Origin: Pyrocephalus nanus | Taxonomy: Eukaryota > Chordata > Aves > Passeriformes > Tyrannidae | Reading direction: 5' to 3' | DNA length: 64,000 nt | Assembly: GCA_038380795.1 (NCBI GenBank) | Contig: CM076277.1 | Location: forward strand, 835,501-899,500 | Part shown: positions 9,059-24,000 of the stretch, in pieces | How positions within the stretch are numbered: position 1 is the stretch's first letter | How the letters are laid out: each line of letters opens with the position of its first letter | Program-made: the position numbers and the translations under genes | Notes under the pieces: generated by a model | Seen by the model: the letters and a program-made list of their open reading frames with translations, nothing else | What the model was told of the DNA's origin: nothing | Databases searched by the model: none

Positions 9059-12000
9059 CTGAAGAAATAGCTGAGGATAAAAATGCGAGATGCGATATGA
9101 GGTAGAAGGATGAGAATATCCCATCGTATCCTACAAGCCCTGGGGAGAGCCTTGCTCAGGGGAGGGCCAAGGGGTGGCAGCAGTCTGATAGGTCCAGGTG
9201 TCAAAAGCTATGCGTTGTCCCCTGATTTACTAGGCTATCAGTGTATCCAAGTGTTCTGTTTGGTGGGACTGAGGATAGAAGTTTAGAGACAAGCTTGGTT
9301 TTGCCCTGTTCTTACCATCTTTTATCATTCATTTTCTATACTGAGCTAGGTTTATGTGTCAAATTCCACACCAGAATGCCTTCCCATATAATTCAGTTCA
9401 TTTCACATTTTTAACAAAGGTTTTCACTTGCTCTCTGCTCCAAGGCGTCAAGGATGGCTCCCAAGAAAAGCTCTTTTTCATTCACCGCTAGCACTGGGGT
9501 AGATAGCCCATGGAGACTGGCAGGGATAAATGTTAGGCATCTACTTCTGTCAGGCATCAGAACTAAAGACCACAGAAACTGTTCATCATCAGTTTCTGTG
9601 CAGCAGCAATAATTTGGCATTTCATAACCACACTGAAATTTTGGGCACAGCATTCCATTATCCCTGTTCGAAGAGGACAAAGCACCAAAGAAAATAGAGA
9701 GGACCCTTATTCCCTGCCCTAAATCTCTCAAAGATTCGCAGACATAAATCAAAAGCCATGCTTGAGGGAGCTAATAGAACTTTAGTATGAAGCAGGGACA
9801 TTCCTTGTTGATAATCAAATCTGGCAGTCGACCACAAGCCCCCCTCGGGGACGGACCTGTGTGAGCCAAGGGAGATCTGCCCCCAGCAACCACCACCCCA
9901 GCTCTGCCAGCCCTGCAATGACACTGTGGCAGAAGATGGCACTTACTCTGGAAGTCTTCCTGCTGGATCTTCCGGTACTTTGGAGGTCTTCCTCTAAAGA
10001 GACAGGAAGACTGATGTCCAATGGGGCTGGGACTTGGCCCAAGGGCCCTCCTCCACACCACACAGAGCAATGCCTCAGCAGTGGGAGCAGGGATTACCAC
10101 TTGGACCCTCACCCAAAGGGTTGATAGCTAAAGGCAGGAAATGTGGGAAGAAAAGCCAAGAGAAGGGCCCAAGAGAGCTGAAAGGACCAAGGCCAGCTGC
10201 CAGTGATCGTGCTGCCCTGAGGCCAAGGAGCCTCTCTGGCCAGGTCATCCCTCCCACAGCAGGTAGTGATGGTACAGGGGCCCTGCATGGGGCTCACTGG
10301 GTGTGCTCCTACCTCCCGTGGTGCCGAGATTTCTTTCGCTGAGGGAAACCCATCAGGTTCCTCTTGCGAGTTGAGGCCTCAGTGTCAGACAAGTCAGCCT
10401 TCAGCCTGCCCTGGTTCTTCTCTGCCAGCGGGCACCCTGAGAGGCAGTAATGGGCCGTGAATCTCCCCGTCACGTGTCCTGACCCGTCGCAGCCTGGCGT
10501 GGGGCACTTCCTAGAGAACAGAGGGGAGACAAGCATCGGACCCAGCTTGGAGTAGCATGGGGAGACCAGCCAGCAGGGCAACCCATCTGCACCCACGCAT
10601 GGGCTGCCATAGCCCCAGTCAGGGAAAGCAGAGTAAAGATGTGCTGACCAAATTCCGGGGGTGAGGGCATTGGATGCCCAGGCAGAGCACATCCAGTCCC
10701 TTCAGGTACAAGCACTTCTCCATTTGCCATCGCATCAACCCTGTGCAAGTCACCACAGTGCTGAACAAACAGGTTATTGGGGTTCACATCACAGACCTGC
10801 CTTGCCCACCCTCATGGATACTTCACCATACTTGCTCCTCCTGACACCAGCCTAGCACTGGGGTTGGCACAAGACTGAGTCTGTTATCCCCTGGAAAAGG
10901 TCCCGCAAGTGACTGCCTGAGCTGGGGAAATGCGCTGTTCCTTCTCAGGACTTCCCAGCTCAGCCTCACAGTGAAAGGCATCCATGAGGGATGGCAGGAA
11001 CAGTGTTCTCACAGCTGGTGTCAGGGAATAGGTCCTCTCCAAAGCCTATAGGTCCCCACAGGTAGATGAGCACACAGGGCACCCCAGAGGGCTCTGGGTG
11101 CCACAGGACAGGCACAGGAGAAGATTACAGAGGTTACACCAGCTGTGAGCTCCATGCTGTCTTAGGGCCCAGTCTGGGGAGAGCAGGGGGCTGGGTGGGT
11201 GCAGAGAAGGAGTGGATGCTGGTGGGGGTGGCGGAGGAAGAGCTGGCATGGACTGGCAGGGAAGCTGTACCTCTCTGAGCTGTGCTGGGGAGCTCACCTG
11301 TGGTGAAAGCTGTACTTTGAGCTCTTGGTGTGAGGGATGCTCTTGCAGCCCAGGGTTGGGCAACCCGCATGGGCAGAGGAGGCTGGTTCCTTTGGCCCTA
11401 CACCAGGAGGAGAAACAGGAGAGAGACTTTAATGGCTGCAAGCCCAGGCAGAGACAGGGAGCTGGGCTCCCTGCCTGCCCTAAACAGGGAGGACTTTTCC
11501 AACTGACAAATCCATGGAAAGGTCCTTCCTCTCTGCCCATCCATGTCCAGCACCCGCCCTCCCATTTCTGTTCAGGCAGCAACACTGGGCGTCTGGTGTG
11601 TTCACACCCTGTGATGAGGGACTGACACAGGCACAGGACTTACTGAGAGGAGGCTGCAGTGGATGTCCCGTTTTTGAACACCAGCCTATGGGGTGGATGT
11701 CTGGATGATCCGCATCAATCCAGAAATCATAGATGTGGCTCCAGCCATCAAAATGGATCTGGAAAAACAAGTAGAGGTTACCCTTCAAAACACGGGACAC
11801 GTACCTGAAGAGCTCTGGAGCTCTCCAGGCTGCCAGCAAGCAGCAGGGTAGAGCTGAACTGCAGCATAAGGCTCTTCTCTACTCCTCAAGCCAGTCACTG
11901 AGACCTGTCAACCTCTGCACAGTAGGCTTTGACAGACATCCCCTCCCCGTGAGCTGGGAAGGGCAGGAACAAGTCAGCCTGGACACAGGCTCAGCACTGA

Positions 12001-15000
12001 TCCTCCAGCACCCACCTTTATCCTGTGATCTTCCACATCCTCCACACTGGCCACTCGGATGAATGAAGGAGTCCTCCTGTCCACTGCTTCCAGCTTCATG
12101 TTGACCAGGAAGCCATGGGGTGGGCGCTGGAAGAACACAGATCAGCGGGGAACAGGGCCATGCGTCAGGCTTCCTGCACCCCTTGGCAGCTTTCCCAGCA
12201 GCGTGTGATCCTCAATCCCAGTTTCAAGCCCTGGCCTGGCTGGGGAAAAGCCATCCCAGATCACAGTGGCAACAGGAGAGAGTGGGAACAGGCCTCTTGA
12301 GTCTGAGCTGTGTTTTAACAAGATAGCGAAGCTGCCCCGGGAAGAAGGTCTCTAAGAGACACGTTTTGGGGATCTATATTGCAACCACACTTGACTAAAT
12401 GCAGCTGCTGATGGTGCAGTTGGAGACAAAAACTAATCAAGCAAACCTAAATTATTTCGCATCACTAAATTTCTGTCTAGCCAAAGGGATGGTCATACTT
12501 CTCATTTTTCCCACTATTTGCCCTGACTTCTGAACCTTGAGTGTAGATCCAGACCCAGGCCTGTGGCAGGAGCATACAGAACATCACTGTACTTATCAAA
12601 AAAGACCTAGCAATGGAGAAAACCCAAATTCCTGCTGAGCTGGAGGGGAGCAGATGATGTAGCACTCACCACTTTAAAGGCCCAAGCTGGGACAGCAGAT
12701 GCTCCAGTTTCCTTCAAGTACTTTTCCCAGGTGAAGTTGTCAGGGTCAGGATAATCTGGAAGGGGGAAGATGAAGAAGGTGAGATGCCTGCAGGAAGACA
12801 GCAAGTACCTCAGAACATCCCACTGTCTTCAAGGGCCAACCAAGTCTGTGCCAGGCACACAGGAACCTGGGAGACACTAAAAAGTGCTACTATTTTCCCA
12901 TGGACCATGAAAGCCAGGATACAAGAAGCAGAAAACATCTGGGTGTGCACAGACAGCTTGGGTCCTCCTTGTTGTCTCCTAGTGTGGAGACTTGGCCCAA
13001 CAAAACCACCATGCTGCACCTGAACATGTGTACAGGAGCCTTGGCAGGTACGAGCTGCCTTCCTGGCTGCGACCCATCTGAAGGAAACTGTCTGGGCCTG
13101 CAGATAAGCAAGGACCATGGAGTTTGTGCCCTCAGGACCCCCATGCCACCCTGAGAAGCCTGTCCCCAAGGGGATGCCCTCCCAGGCCACTGACTCACCT
13201 TGAGGAGGTGTGAGGGGTTTGCCATGCTCATGACACCATCCAACTGGGTGGATGTATGGGCTGCTGGGGTCACACCTAGAAAACACACCCAAGCTCTTAG
13301 ACAGGCTGAAATACTCAGCTCATCACCATGGGCTGGGGGGGCCCAGGGAAGGACACTTGGCAGCACCTTCAGACCTGCACCACCAGCAAAAGCCCCTGAA
13401 GAAACTGAGATTTTCTCCTGAGTGACCTAGGGAACTCCAGGGCCCAGCAAGGCAAGGGCTAGAGCAGGGGAACTCAGCTCTGAGGGGCAGGACATGCCCA
13501 GGGAACAGCAGCCCTTTGCTATAAGTAGGGAGGCAGGACATGCCCTCCAGAGCTTGGAGCAGTGAGACAGGAGTAGTGGGGTGGGCTCATGTCCCCGGCA
13601 TTGCTCCCAGTCAGTAACAGCAGTCACAGCACCCTCAGGAGATACTGCTTTGCAGTTCTGCCCTGGGGTAGAGCAGGCAGCTGCCCAGCACCAGACGGGG
13701 ACAGAACCTGCTGCAGCCCACAGCCCCTTGCGGTGAGAAGGTCACAGGGCTCCAACCACGAAGGTAAAAAGCTGTTCTTAGGACCCTAGCTGTGCTAACT
13801 GGCCATTTTAATTGGCCTTAATCAGCTTTGCCTGGGACACCTCCCCACCCCGGCCACAATCCCCTGCCTACAGACACGGGAGCTGCTTTTTACGATCAGG
13901 CCTTCAGCCTCTGCAGTGCAGGTGACTCTGTCTCCCGAGTGGGCTTCAGGCTGAGCCCACAGCATGAGATAATGCCTGTCTTTGCTCCATGTCAGCTACA
14001 GAGCCATGGCAACATTCCAGAAGGTGACACGGAACAGGTAAAGGTTTGTTCCCCAGCACAGGAGGATGACCCTCTGCTTCCCTGGACTGCTCATGGCCTC
14101 TCTGCAGCAGGATGCTGGGATTGTCCCATGCCTTCCCAAGCACCCTGTCACTCTTGCTGAACCAGTATCAGAGTGTGTCCCCACCACTGGCACCCCAGGA
14201 ACCTCTGTGCACTTACCAGTAGTCGTAAGTATCATCCCAGTTGTCAAAGTGCACCAAAAAGCGATTGTCCACTACGTCAGTCACGGTGGCAACACAGATC
14301 AGGGAAGGGTTCATGCGGTCCACAGCTTCGAGCTTCATGCCCACCTTGAAGCCTGGAGAAGCCTCATTCTGGCAGGAGAGAGGGGCAAGCTGCAGCACAG
14401 CTCCTTCCTCCCCACTTCCATTGCCTGCTGCAAGGAGGCACCTGCCCAAACCCTCCCAAAAACAGACCCTCTCTGGCCTCCAGGCAGGCCCAGGACCACT
14501 CAGGCTCCTAGTAGGGCAGTGCCCTGCTGCGTATCCAAGGAAAGAGGCAGAGGGTAAGTAATTCAGCTTGGCCACAAAAAGAAAGAGGAAAAGTGATCTT
14601 CAGAGCCTCAGGATCTTCTATAAACAGTAACCTCCAAGAGAAAAACAGCCTCCAACTGACACTAGTTCCGACTTTGTCACAAAACACTTGTTTGAGGTCA
14701 CAGTGTCAGCAGTGACCAATGCCCTAGATATGGCAGGAGCAGCTTGGATGGGGCCTTTCTCCTTTCCAAGCCTTTATTTCTTGGATCCAAAATCTGTGTA
14801 AAATCCTGCATCATACACACTGGTGGAATTGTTGCAGCAACGAACTGCAGGGTTGAGACACAATAAATAACTTAGAGAGGCTGATTTATCAGTAAGTTGA
14901 GCTTCCTCTGCAGCTGACAAAGAAACAATCAGTATTTTGCACTCTGCTACATTCCCACTTCCCTTAACCAGGCTTCCATGTGAAAAAAATAGGCATACAC

Positions 15001-18000
15001 ATAAACAATGAACACACATAATAGAGACAAAAAATTATGAAACATTAGCTGATTTTTTTTAGCAAAATAATTGTTGACAGTAGCAGTTACTTCTCCTTAC
15101 CAATACTTCTGTAACAGATTTAACTGTCCATTAGACCAACCTGGATGAATCAGTGAATCAGACCAGCACCAATTCTGGGCACACCAAACTACTGTCCAAG
15201 CTACAGATCCTGAGTAGCAAAGTGTGCTACAGCCAGTAGTACACACTGCTGACCTTCTGTGCTGTGGGTTTGAGAAGTGTGGGGTGAACAGGGCAAAGCT
15301 CAGTGCTGGCAGAGGCATTTTGCTCAGCTGGAGCAGAAAACTCACACCTGAACCTGTAGGCTGTGGTAGGAAAGAGATGCTGCTACTGAAGCAAAACAAG
15401 GCTTTAGAAGGGTTAATCGAAGCATCTTACTGCAAAAACCCACTGTTCTCTCCCCCCTCTGCTTTCTCTCCCTTGCTCAAAAGAGATTTTGTTCTGTACA
15501 AATTCTGCAGACCTAAAAACCCACAGGTACATTGTACAAAGAGCCCAGAGGTAATAAATTATAGCCAAATAGGCTAAGGTAGACATTTGAATGGGTAAAA
15601 TAGGCCTGAAGCCAAGGCTTTTTCCAAGCTCCAATGGACAGAATACGAAACAATGGAAAGTACAGAAGGTCTCCAGGGTCACCCGACGATGAAGAGTAAA
15701 TTCGAGACCCTATGATGAAGTAAAGGCAGGATGTACCACCATAATATTCCTCAAAATAGAGACCATGCCTCAAACTCCGCCCTGACATATTGTAATCTAA
15801 TGATACAATAATATGAATATGTATGTGAATATGTTGTAATCATAATTAGAAACTGTATAAATTGCTTGTTTTTACTCAACCATTTGGGAGTTCTTTTTGC
15901 CCAGCCCGAGCCAGAGAGCTGCCTGACGTCACTCAATAAATACCTGCTGTTTAAAGGCATAAAACTCTGTCTCTAAACAGTTTTTACCTGCCTTTTGGGG
16001 CATCACTACTCACAGTGTTTCGGACCAAGAAGAGGTGCTTAGGAGCTGCCTGAGCCTTTGTTAACTTCAGGTAGTTTGTCCAGCTGAATTCTTCTTCTTT
16101 ATAACCTACAACCCCTCAGGAAGAGAAATGAGAGGAGTGGGCTCACAGCCAGGAGGTGGTGAGGGTGACCCTGGCCATCCCTGGCATCATCCCGCCAGGC
16201 ATGTCCTGCAGTGGGCACACAGGATCCACAGCAGTCCTGGAATGCCCAAAGCCCATGGGTTGTTATGAAATGTGAACAGTGGAAATCCAGAGTGCAGCTC
16301 CTGCACAGAGAGAATCAATCCCACCTGCTGACTCTAGCCTGGCAATGGCACATCCAACAGGGCTTTGCCCCAAAATGTTAGTAAGAAGACACAGGTCTGT
16401 TTCTTTCAGGTGCCTGAAAGAGACATGTTGTCCTGTGGAACCCCCTCTTCCCCCAAGTATCCCTCCTGGGCAAGTATCCCAGCAGCATCCCTCCTGGTCC
16501 CCATGGAGCCACCCTATCCCCACCTGATGCTCTACATTTGGCCCTACTGTTCACCCCCTCCTTCACCAGGACCCAGCACCCAAGACAACTCCTTACCTTT
16601 GGGGGGCTGGAGTTTGTGCCCTGTCTCCTCAAACCAACCAGCAGGATGGATGTCGGGGGAGTCAGCATTCAGCCAGAAATCATGGCACTCAGAGTAGCCA
16701 TCAAAGTGGAGGCGCATCCGGTAACCACATACCTACCAGCAGGAAGGGCAGGAAAGGGAAAGGACCATGGAAATCTGCTGCTCCACCTGGCTGAGTGTCA
16801 CATGTCCCACCCCTCCCACACACCATCTCAGCTTACATTGCTTTGAGAAGCCAAGAGTCAGTCACAGGCCAGTGCCCAAAGCAGGAGCCACAAGCCACCA
16901 AAGGATGTCCAGCACGGAACAAGGTCAGTGCAAGGCCACCACAAGCTAGCCCTAAGAAGGGATGTTCAGGCTGGTGCACGAAATGTCATGGTGGGGCAAG
17001 TTGCTGGATCCAGAAAGTGTGAAGATTTCCTTTTCTGCACCTGGGGAAGCTGCTGATGCAGGGATTTTGGCTAAATGCCATGCTGGCTGCCTGGGAAGCA
17101 CTGCGAGGCGAGCACTGCGAGTCTGGTTTGACTGGTACATGGCTGAATGGAGAGCCCACACAGACACAAGGAAAAGCAATGGAATGCCTCCACACATTCC
17201 ATCTCAAGGGAATGTTCTAGGGGCATCAGCTCAAAGATAAGAAGCTGCTGTGATCACCACAACCCCTTCCCTCATGACCTGATGTGTCAGTGTGATGGAG
17301 AGACCAACTAGGCCAAGGCATGACAGCAGCTCCACGGTGCTGTGTCCTGTCCCTGTGAGCCGGCAGAGAACTCCCTCTTTGTTTGTTTGAGGTGCTGGAC
17401 CACCAGCTCATCTCCTGCATCAACAGGCAGGCAAAGGCACTGACCCTATCTCTTCCACAGGCTAGCTGGCAGCACCTTCCCTGCCCCAGAGTCCAAAGAA
17501 CCCAGGAACATGGGAGGCACCTTACCTCAGCCACGGTCAGGATGAAGTACATAGATGGGTGCTGTGGGTCAATCCCCTCCAGCTTCATCCCCACTTTAAA
17601 GCCATTCTTGTGCTGGGAAGCTACTTGGTACTGGAAACAAAAATTAAACTACAATGTAAAAACCAACGGAGGGAGCTGAGTCTAGAGGAGCAACCACCAG
17701 GCAATGGTAGCTGCAGGGAGGAGGAGACTGTGGGCCACAGGTTATGTTGTCATCCAAATTTTAATTCTTTTTCCATAGAAAAGCACATCATTCCACCTCC
17801 TTGTGGGTTTGCATCTCTTGCTATTGGCAGTGCCCCTGGGCTAAAAGCCGCAGCTGGGGGGAGGGGGGCAGAAGGGAAAGAATTGGGGCCCAATTCCACA
17901 AAATAGGGAAGCAAAGAAGAGAGGAGAAGGGGCGGGGGGGAAGGGAAAGAAAAGAGAAGATGAAAGAGGGAAAAAGACAGGAAAATCCCAACTCACATCC

Positions 18001-21000
18001 TGGAAGAGATCTAAAGGGGCAGCGACAGCTTTCTGCTCCTCCAAGTAGGACGCCCAAGACCAGCCTTCTTTCTTCTCCTCACTGGCACCTGAGCGCAGCA
18101 CAAATGCACACAAATGCTGCTGAGAGGCTGCTCCAGCCCCAGCCCTGCTGCCTCCAGGCAGTGCCGAGGGCAGGCGGGTCCCGCTGGGGCCATCCCTCTC
18201 TCACACACAATCCTGCATCCCTGCAAAGCTCAGCACCATCCTATCACCACCTCTTTCCCAGCCAACTTGGCCAGTGTGCGAGGAGGGACACAACCAGGAG
18301 TCCCCATGCCCTGAATGTCCTGTCACTGTAGCATGTCCTAGTAATGCACCTGTTCTAGTGGAAGGTGGCCCTGCCCATGGCAGGGAGGTTGGAATGAGAT
18401 GAGCTTTAAGGTTCCTTCCAGCCCAAACCATTTTGTCATTTTATGATTCTAAGGAGCCTGAAGAACAAGCCATCCTGGGCAAAGCATCAGGACACCTCTA
18501 CAACCAGGTCCTCCTCCAGCCAGTACATCTGATACATCCACAGCACTGATGGATTTGGGACAACCAGCAGGGTCCATGCAGGGGTCTGGGAATCATTCCC
18601 AGCTGCAAAGGGTTCCCAGCCAGTCAAACCAGCAGCAGGCTCACTTCTCAGCTCTGCTGTCCTCTGCTCTGAAACAACAGCCTGACACACCAGGGCCGCC
18701 CTGATGCCCTAGAGATGCATTTACCCAAAAAGAAGACAAACTCCACAGGCATGGAGGTGACCCTTCACACCTTTGAGAAAGGCCTCGGCAGAGGCACATG
18801 AGACATAACCCAAGTTTCTTGCTCTCCAGCTACTTTCTCTCCCTATTTTGTAGCACCTGAAGGGACTCCAGGAGTGCTGTGCCTGCCTATTCCAGCACTG
18901 AGGAAATCACAGCTACAGGTCAGCCATGGCAGCTTCATGTAGGACAGGCCAGAAATGCACAGCAAAAAACCAGACTAAACTCATTCCTCCCTTGCATGTA
19001 GGGGAAGTGGAGATGGAAAAAATAAAAACTTATGGAAGAAATTAAAGCTGAGCTTCAGTGAGCAAAGTGAGTAACCTAGGTGCTTCACTGATATTTAACA
19101 CCTTTAGTATTCTTTAGGACATAGAAAAAGTGCTAGGTATGGCTGGAGAATCTGTGAGTGCAAGCTCTGCACTTTCAGAGAACGACAAATACACCAGGAG
19201 ACAGAGCATACACTGACAATGTTGCACTGAAGCATCCAGGTATGCATTTTCTTTGCTGATGTAGTTCTAAAATAAGAGAAAATAAAATGCTGAAATAACA
19301 AGGCTCAGCACTACTTACTTGTGCATAGTAGGGAAGGTTACATGCTCTGGGCTCAGAAGACAACCTGCATGAGATTCCTTTTCAACAGTGGTTAACTCAG
19401 TGTTACATCAGGGATTAATGACACCTGGCCCCTGCCACTGTGCCTGCACATGGCTATCAAGAAGAGTATGTAGCTAGAACATTTTCGTTTTAAAATTGAG
19501 TATGACCTTTCACTACTCAAAGACAAAAGGTTTCCCATAAATGTTTACTTTCATTATTTCCCCAAGTTTTCCTTCTCCCTCACCCCCATCACACTGCAGG
19601 CAAAAAAACAAGCAAGCAAACACTGCCTCCCTCAGCTTATCTCCTCTCTGTTGATGACTCTGCTTTTGAGATCTCTGATACAATCCAGGAATAGATCCCC
19701 AGAAGATGAGACAACCCCAAATCACATGGCTTCAGTGGCACCACACCTACAGGAGCAGCTCCCAGACTTGTGAGCTCCTGATGACATGAGGGAAGTTCAC
19801 CGTAAGCCCATCCCAAAGGAGGGCAAAGCCACACATGGTGCAGAGTCCTCTTACTGCTCAGCGTAGTGTCTCTGGGAGCAAACACGGTATCCACAAGCCA
19901 GGAACAAATTTAGCTCCTGAGGGGAGGGACAGTACTGTACAGCACAGGCCAGTGCCTGAAGCAGACATAGCCATATCTGTAGTGGTGCACCCTTCCGATG
20001 GAGAGAAAGAGAGGAAAGGAGAGAAAAATGGAAAGAGACAGAGACAGCAGAATCAAGCAAGCAGAAGAGCTCACAAGCCCTCAGGAACATGTACCAGTGC
20101 ATTGCACTGGGTGTTTTACTGTATTGCACCCCCAAAATGGTCTAGCCCCACAGTGGGACTCCCCCAGCCATGGTGAGAGCGCTGACCCCACCGCCCGCCT
20201 GACCCTCCGTACCGTGCTGGCTCCCATTCCACGCCTCACCCTCCAGATTGCTCATGGCAGAGTCTCCCACAGAGTTTTTCCTCTCATCCTGCTTTTCCTC
20301 CTAGAGATGAGAGCAGAGAAAACAAAAACCCAGGTCTGCAGAGAGATTTAGGCTGTATGTTGTACCCTCACACCAGTGCCAAGGGCCTTACTGTGCCTCC
20401 ATGACGTCCTTGATTTGACCAATGCTTGGTCCAGAAATGGGCTGCAAGAGAATCTGATGATGGGAGGGTGCAGGGGATTTTGGTGCTCAGTGGTAATAAT
20501 CACACCTGGAATGGACCTGTTATAGACAGGCCTTGGCAAGCAGACCTTCCTTGCCTCTCCCTTCTCCAGGACACACAGCACGCAAACAGATATTCTCTTA
20601 CTTCAACACTTGCTTTGGTGGCCCAGACTCAAAAGAGCAGCTAAGAGTGCTCAATACCTACAGCCCAGCCTGGATATGTCTAGCACTGCCCAGCCCTTGG
20701 CAGACGAGCCAAAGAGCCAGCCCAGTGTTAGAAGCCCTGATGCTCCACACACATTCAAGTCTTTTTGGCCTTAACAGCCAGTGGGTTACCCCTTTACCTA
20801 CAGCTGACACAGCCCCAAAAAGCATTGATAAGAACTGTGCTCACTCACAGTGCACACAGGGGTGGCCCATGGCCCCCCCTTGACACTGGCACATCTGCAC
20901 ACATGCCTTCCCTGCTCTCATCCTACCATTTGCTCAGATTCATATTCTTCCTCTGAAGGGCTCTGATAGTCCTTCCTCTTTCTTTTCTTCACAGGCTTGA

Positions 21001-24000
21001 GGATTTCGGTGGCACTGGTGCTGCTGGCAGAGTTTTCCACGATGACAGACCTGCACGGAGGAGGGGAGGGTAAAGCACTGTGGCACAGCATGTGACACTG
21101 GCTGGGGTGTTGGTAAGGTAGGGGCTGCTGGAGAGTCACTGTCCACCCATTTCTTACTCACACATGCTCCCATCCCTCCTGACTAATGTACACGCTCCTC
21201 AGCACACAAGTTAGCAAGAGTTAGAACCGGGGACAGGTCACAGTTATCCTCACATACTTGGGTGTCAGAAACCTGAACACAGGGATGGATCAAAAGGGAT
21301 CTAGTTTTGTAGCAAGGCTCTAAGCTGCACCAGAATCACAGAGATGCTGGAAAACAAGTCCCAGGAGTCCCACGCTGGTCAGCAGAGCAGCTGGGAAGGC
21401 CTCCGTAATCCACACCTTTCACTGCTGCTCAGCCTGGAAGCACCCACTGCAGTGAGCTCCTGCAGCAGCCCTGCTCCAGCAGATATGTTTACGAGGCCAC
21501 AACTTGGCCAGGAGAAAATCTGGCTCCTGTGCTTCCTGCATGCTTCCCCTGTGACAAGTCTTCATCCCCTCACTCTGCAGCCAGGGCACTCTGCCTACAG
21601 GAATGAGGGGAACAAGAGGGATTCCCCAGAGTCAGATGCGCTCACATCTCTTGCTGGAGCACAGGGCCCAAGGGAGGGAGGGCAGATGGATGGATATAGC
21701 TCTGCACGGTGAAGACTCTCCTTCCTTTACCTCTCTTTGAACTGCTGGTGACAGTGCTCACTGCAGAAGCCCCTGCCTTCCCGGGCCCCGTCCCACACGT
21801 GTCTCCGGCCACAGGTATTGCAGTGGCACATGCTTTCTGCTGTGGGCAGCTTGCTCTGCTCTGGCACATCTGGGAGGAGAGAGGAGGAGCAGTCAGGCAC
21901 GAGGTGCAGAAAAGGAAGAAGAGCAGAAGCAGGAGACATTTGCCTCACTCAGGGACCGCAACAGACAGCATATGCTGGATGGTGGTACCCACCCCTCAAG
22001 TGCCACCATGGTGCCCTTACCATTAACCATAGTAGGATTGTCTCTGCTGGTGGGTGCCACCTCTGAGTCCCCATCTTTTACTGTGTGACCCTCCTTTACA
22101 GCTTCCACTGGAGGTATCTTATCAGCACTCACCACCTTCAGTGTCCCATACTCATTTATTCGAAACTATGTCATTAAATCAAAAAACAAGGAAGAAGAGT
22201 TAACAAGTAGAACAGAAATGATAGCTAGTGGGTGCACCTGAGTTCTGAGAATGAGGGACATGGTTTGGTCACCAGTGTGCCCAAGAAGACGACAGCTCTT
22301 CTGAGGACAGAGATGAGCACAGCACCTCAGTCTCCTATGATGGTGCCCCTGCCTGCAGCCTGTGCTGGACCCACCATGGGCACTTGGGTGACCAGCTGGC
22401 AGAATAGCTGGAGGATGACTGGAGCTGGCAAGTTGATGGCTGGAGGATGTGGTGCCCTGAGGCTGAGCAGCAGCTGAGAAATGGGTTCATTTTCTGCAAG
22501 CTATGTCATGCACTGAGGGGTATCCCTAAAGGCACCCTCTGCCTGCTGAGTGCTGCTTCCAAGGTGAGTGCAGGAGCTGGGTGAGAGCCAACTCCATGGT
22601 ACTCCATGGTGAAAAGGAAAGATGTCCCGCATAGCACCTAGCACCACTGTGCTGCCCTGTGCAGACCTGCTGCAGCCCCCCAGGCACCATGTGGGAACTC
22701 TGCTAAGCTCCCAGGATAGGAGGGGCATAGGGATGGGGCACATGAAGAACCAGAACAGCTGAGGGATCGTTCTGCAGGGGTGCAGGTACTGTCAGGGGCC
22801 ATGTCACATCCTCGTGGTGCCTGCCTGGCACAGGCTGGGGGACTTACAAGGTCAAGGAGCTGCAGGGAGTGGCAGGGAGGGCAAACACAGTAGCCCAGGG
22901 CTGAACTTACCCGCAGGTTACTCCCAGGCAAAGTAGCCAATCCATCTTTCCACTCCAGCACACGGACTGTGCTGCAGGTCTGCACCCCGCTGATCTGGGG
23001 AATGACAGTAGCTGTGATGGGCTCATTCCCTGTTCCCCTCTCTGGCCTCTCGGCCCCTGTGCTTCTCTGTGGTTCCCGGGGGAATCGCTGGATTTCTAAG
23101 GTGCTCGTGGGAAGGCTGATGGTAGTGGCATTTGCTTGAGAAGAGAAGAAAGGAGACAAACAACCAGAGGAATACACAGAACACTTTACTGGTGCAAATA
23201 AGGCTCAAACACAGCGCAAAATCACAGAGGTCATGGTCTCCCGGCCAAGGGCTCTGTTGTGGGCCACAAGCAGTCAAGTGACCCAAAAAATCTGCAGTCA
23301 GAATGGCTTGTGCTGGGGGGTGGCACCAACATTATCCACATTCAAGAGTTTTTCAGCCCGATGTCGGCCTCTTTCCGTGACCAGAATGCCCTGATGTTGT
23401 AGGAATGTCCCGGTGAGCTCCTGGACTGCAACTTCATTTTAAAACTTCCAGTTTAGTTACATTTCAAAGGGACACACTGTGTAGATCAGGGTCTCACTGC
23501 AGTAAGAACTGAGGCACCAGGAGCAGGAAAAACTGGGAGATCTGCTTCTGAAGAACACCTCTGATCTCACCTAACACACATCCATGCTTTGCTCACACAC
23601 CTTCTGAAAGACACCTGTCAGCTGGGCCAAAAGACTGCCCTAGTTTTCAAGAAGGGTAAGAAGGATGACCCTGGAAATTACAGGCCTGTCAGTCTCACTA
23701 CAGTGCCTGATAAAATTATGGAGAAGGTTATTCTCAGAGTTACTAGAAAACACTGGAGAGGCAACAGTTGTCAGTCACAGCCAACACAGGTTTACAAGCT
23801 GACCAAGGAAAGCCAATAGATGTGTTTTTTTAGTATTTTAGCAAGGCTTTTGATACTGTCTCTCACGGTATCCTTCTGGACAAAGTGTCCAGCAAAGAGC
23901 TCGACTAGTGCACCATATGCTGGGTGAACAACTGCCGGATGGTTGTGCTCAGAAACTTACAGACTGGTGGCCATCACCAGTGGGGTTCCCCAGGGCACTG

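Noticed and set aside
15190..16006. Possible full LTR with 4-bp duplication CTAC
   Set aside because: A 4-base match around loosely chosen TG and CA ends is expected by chance; 5' half does not look like an LTR.
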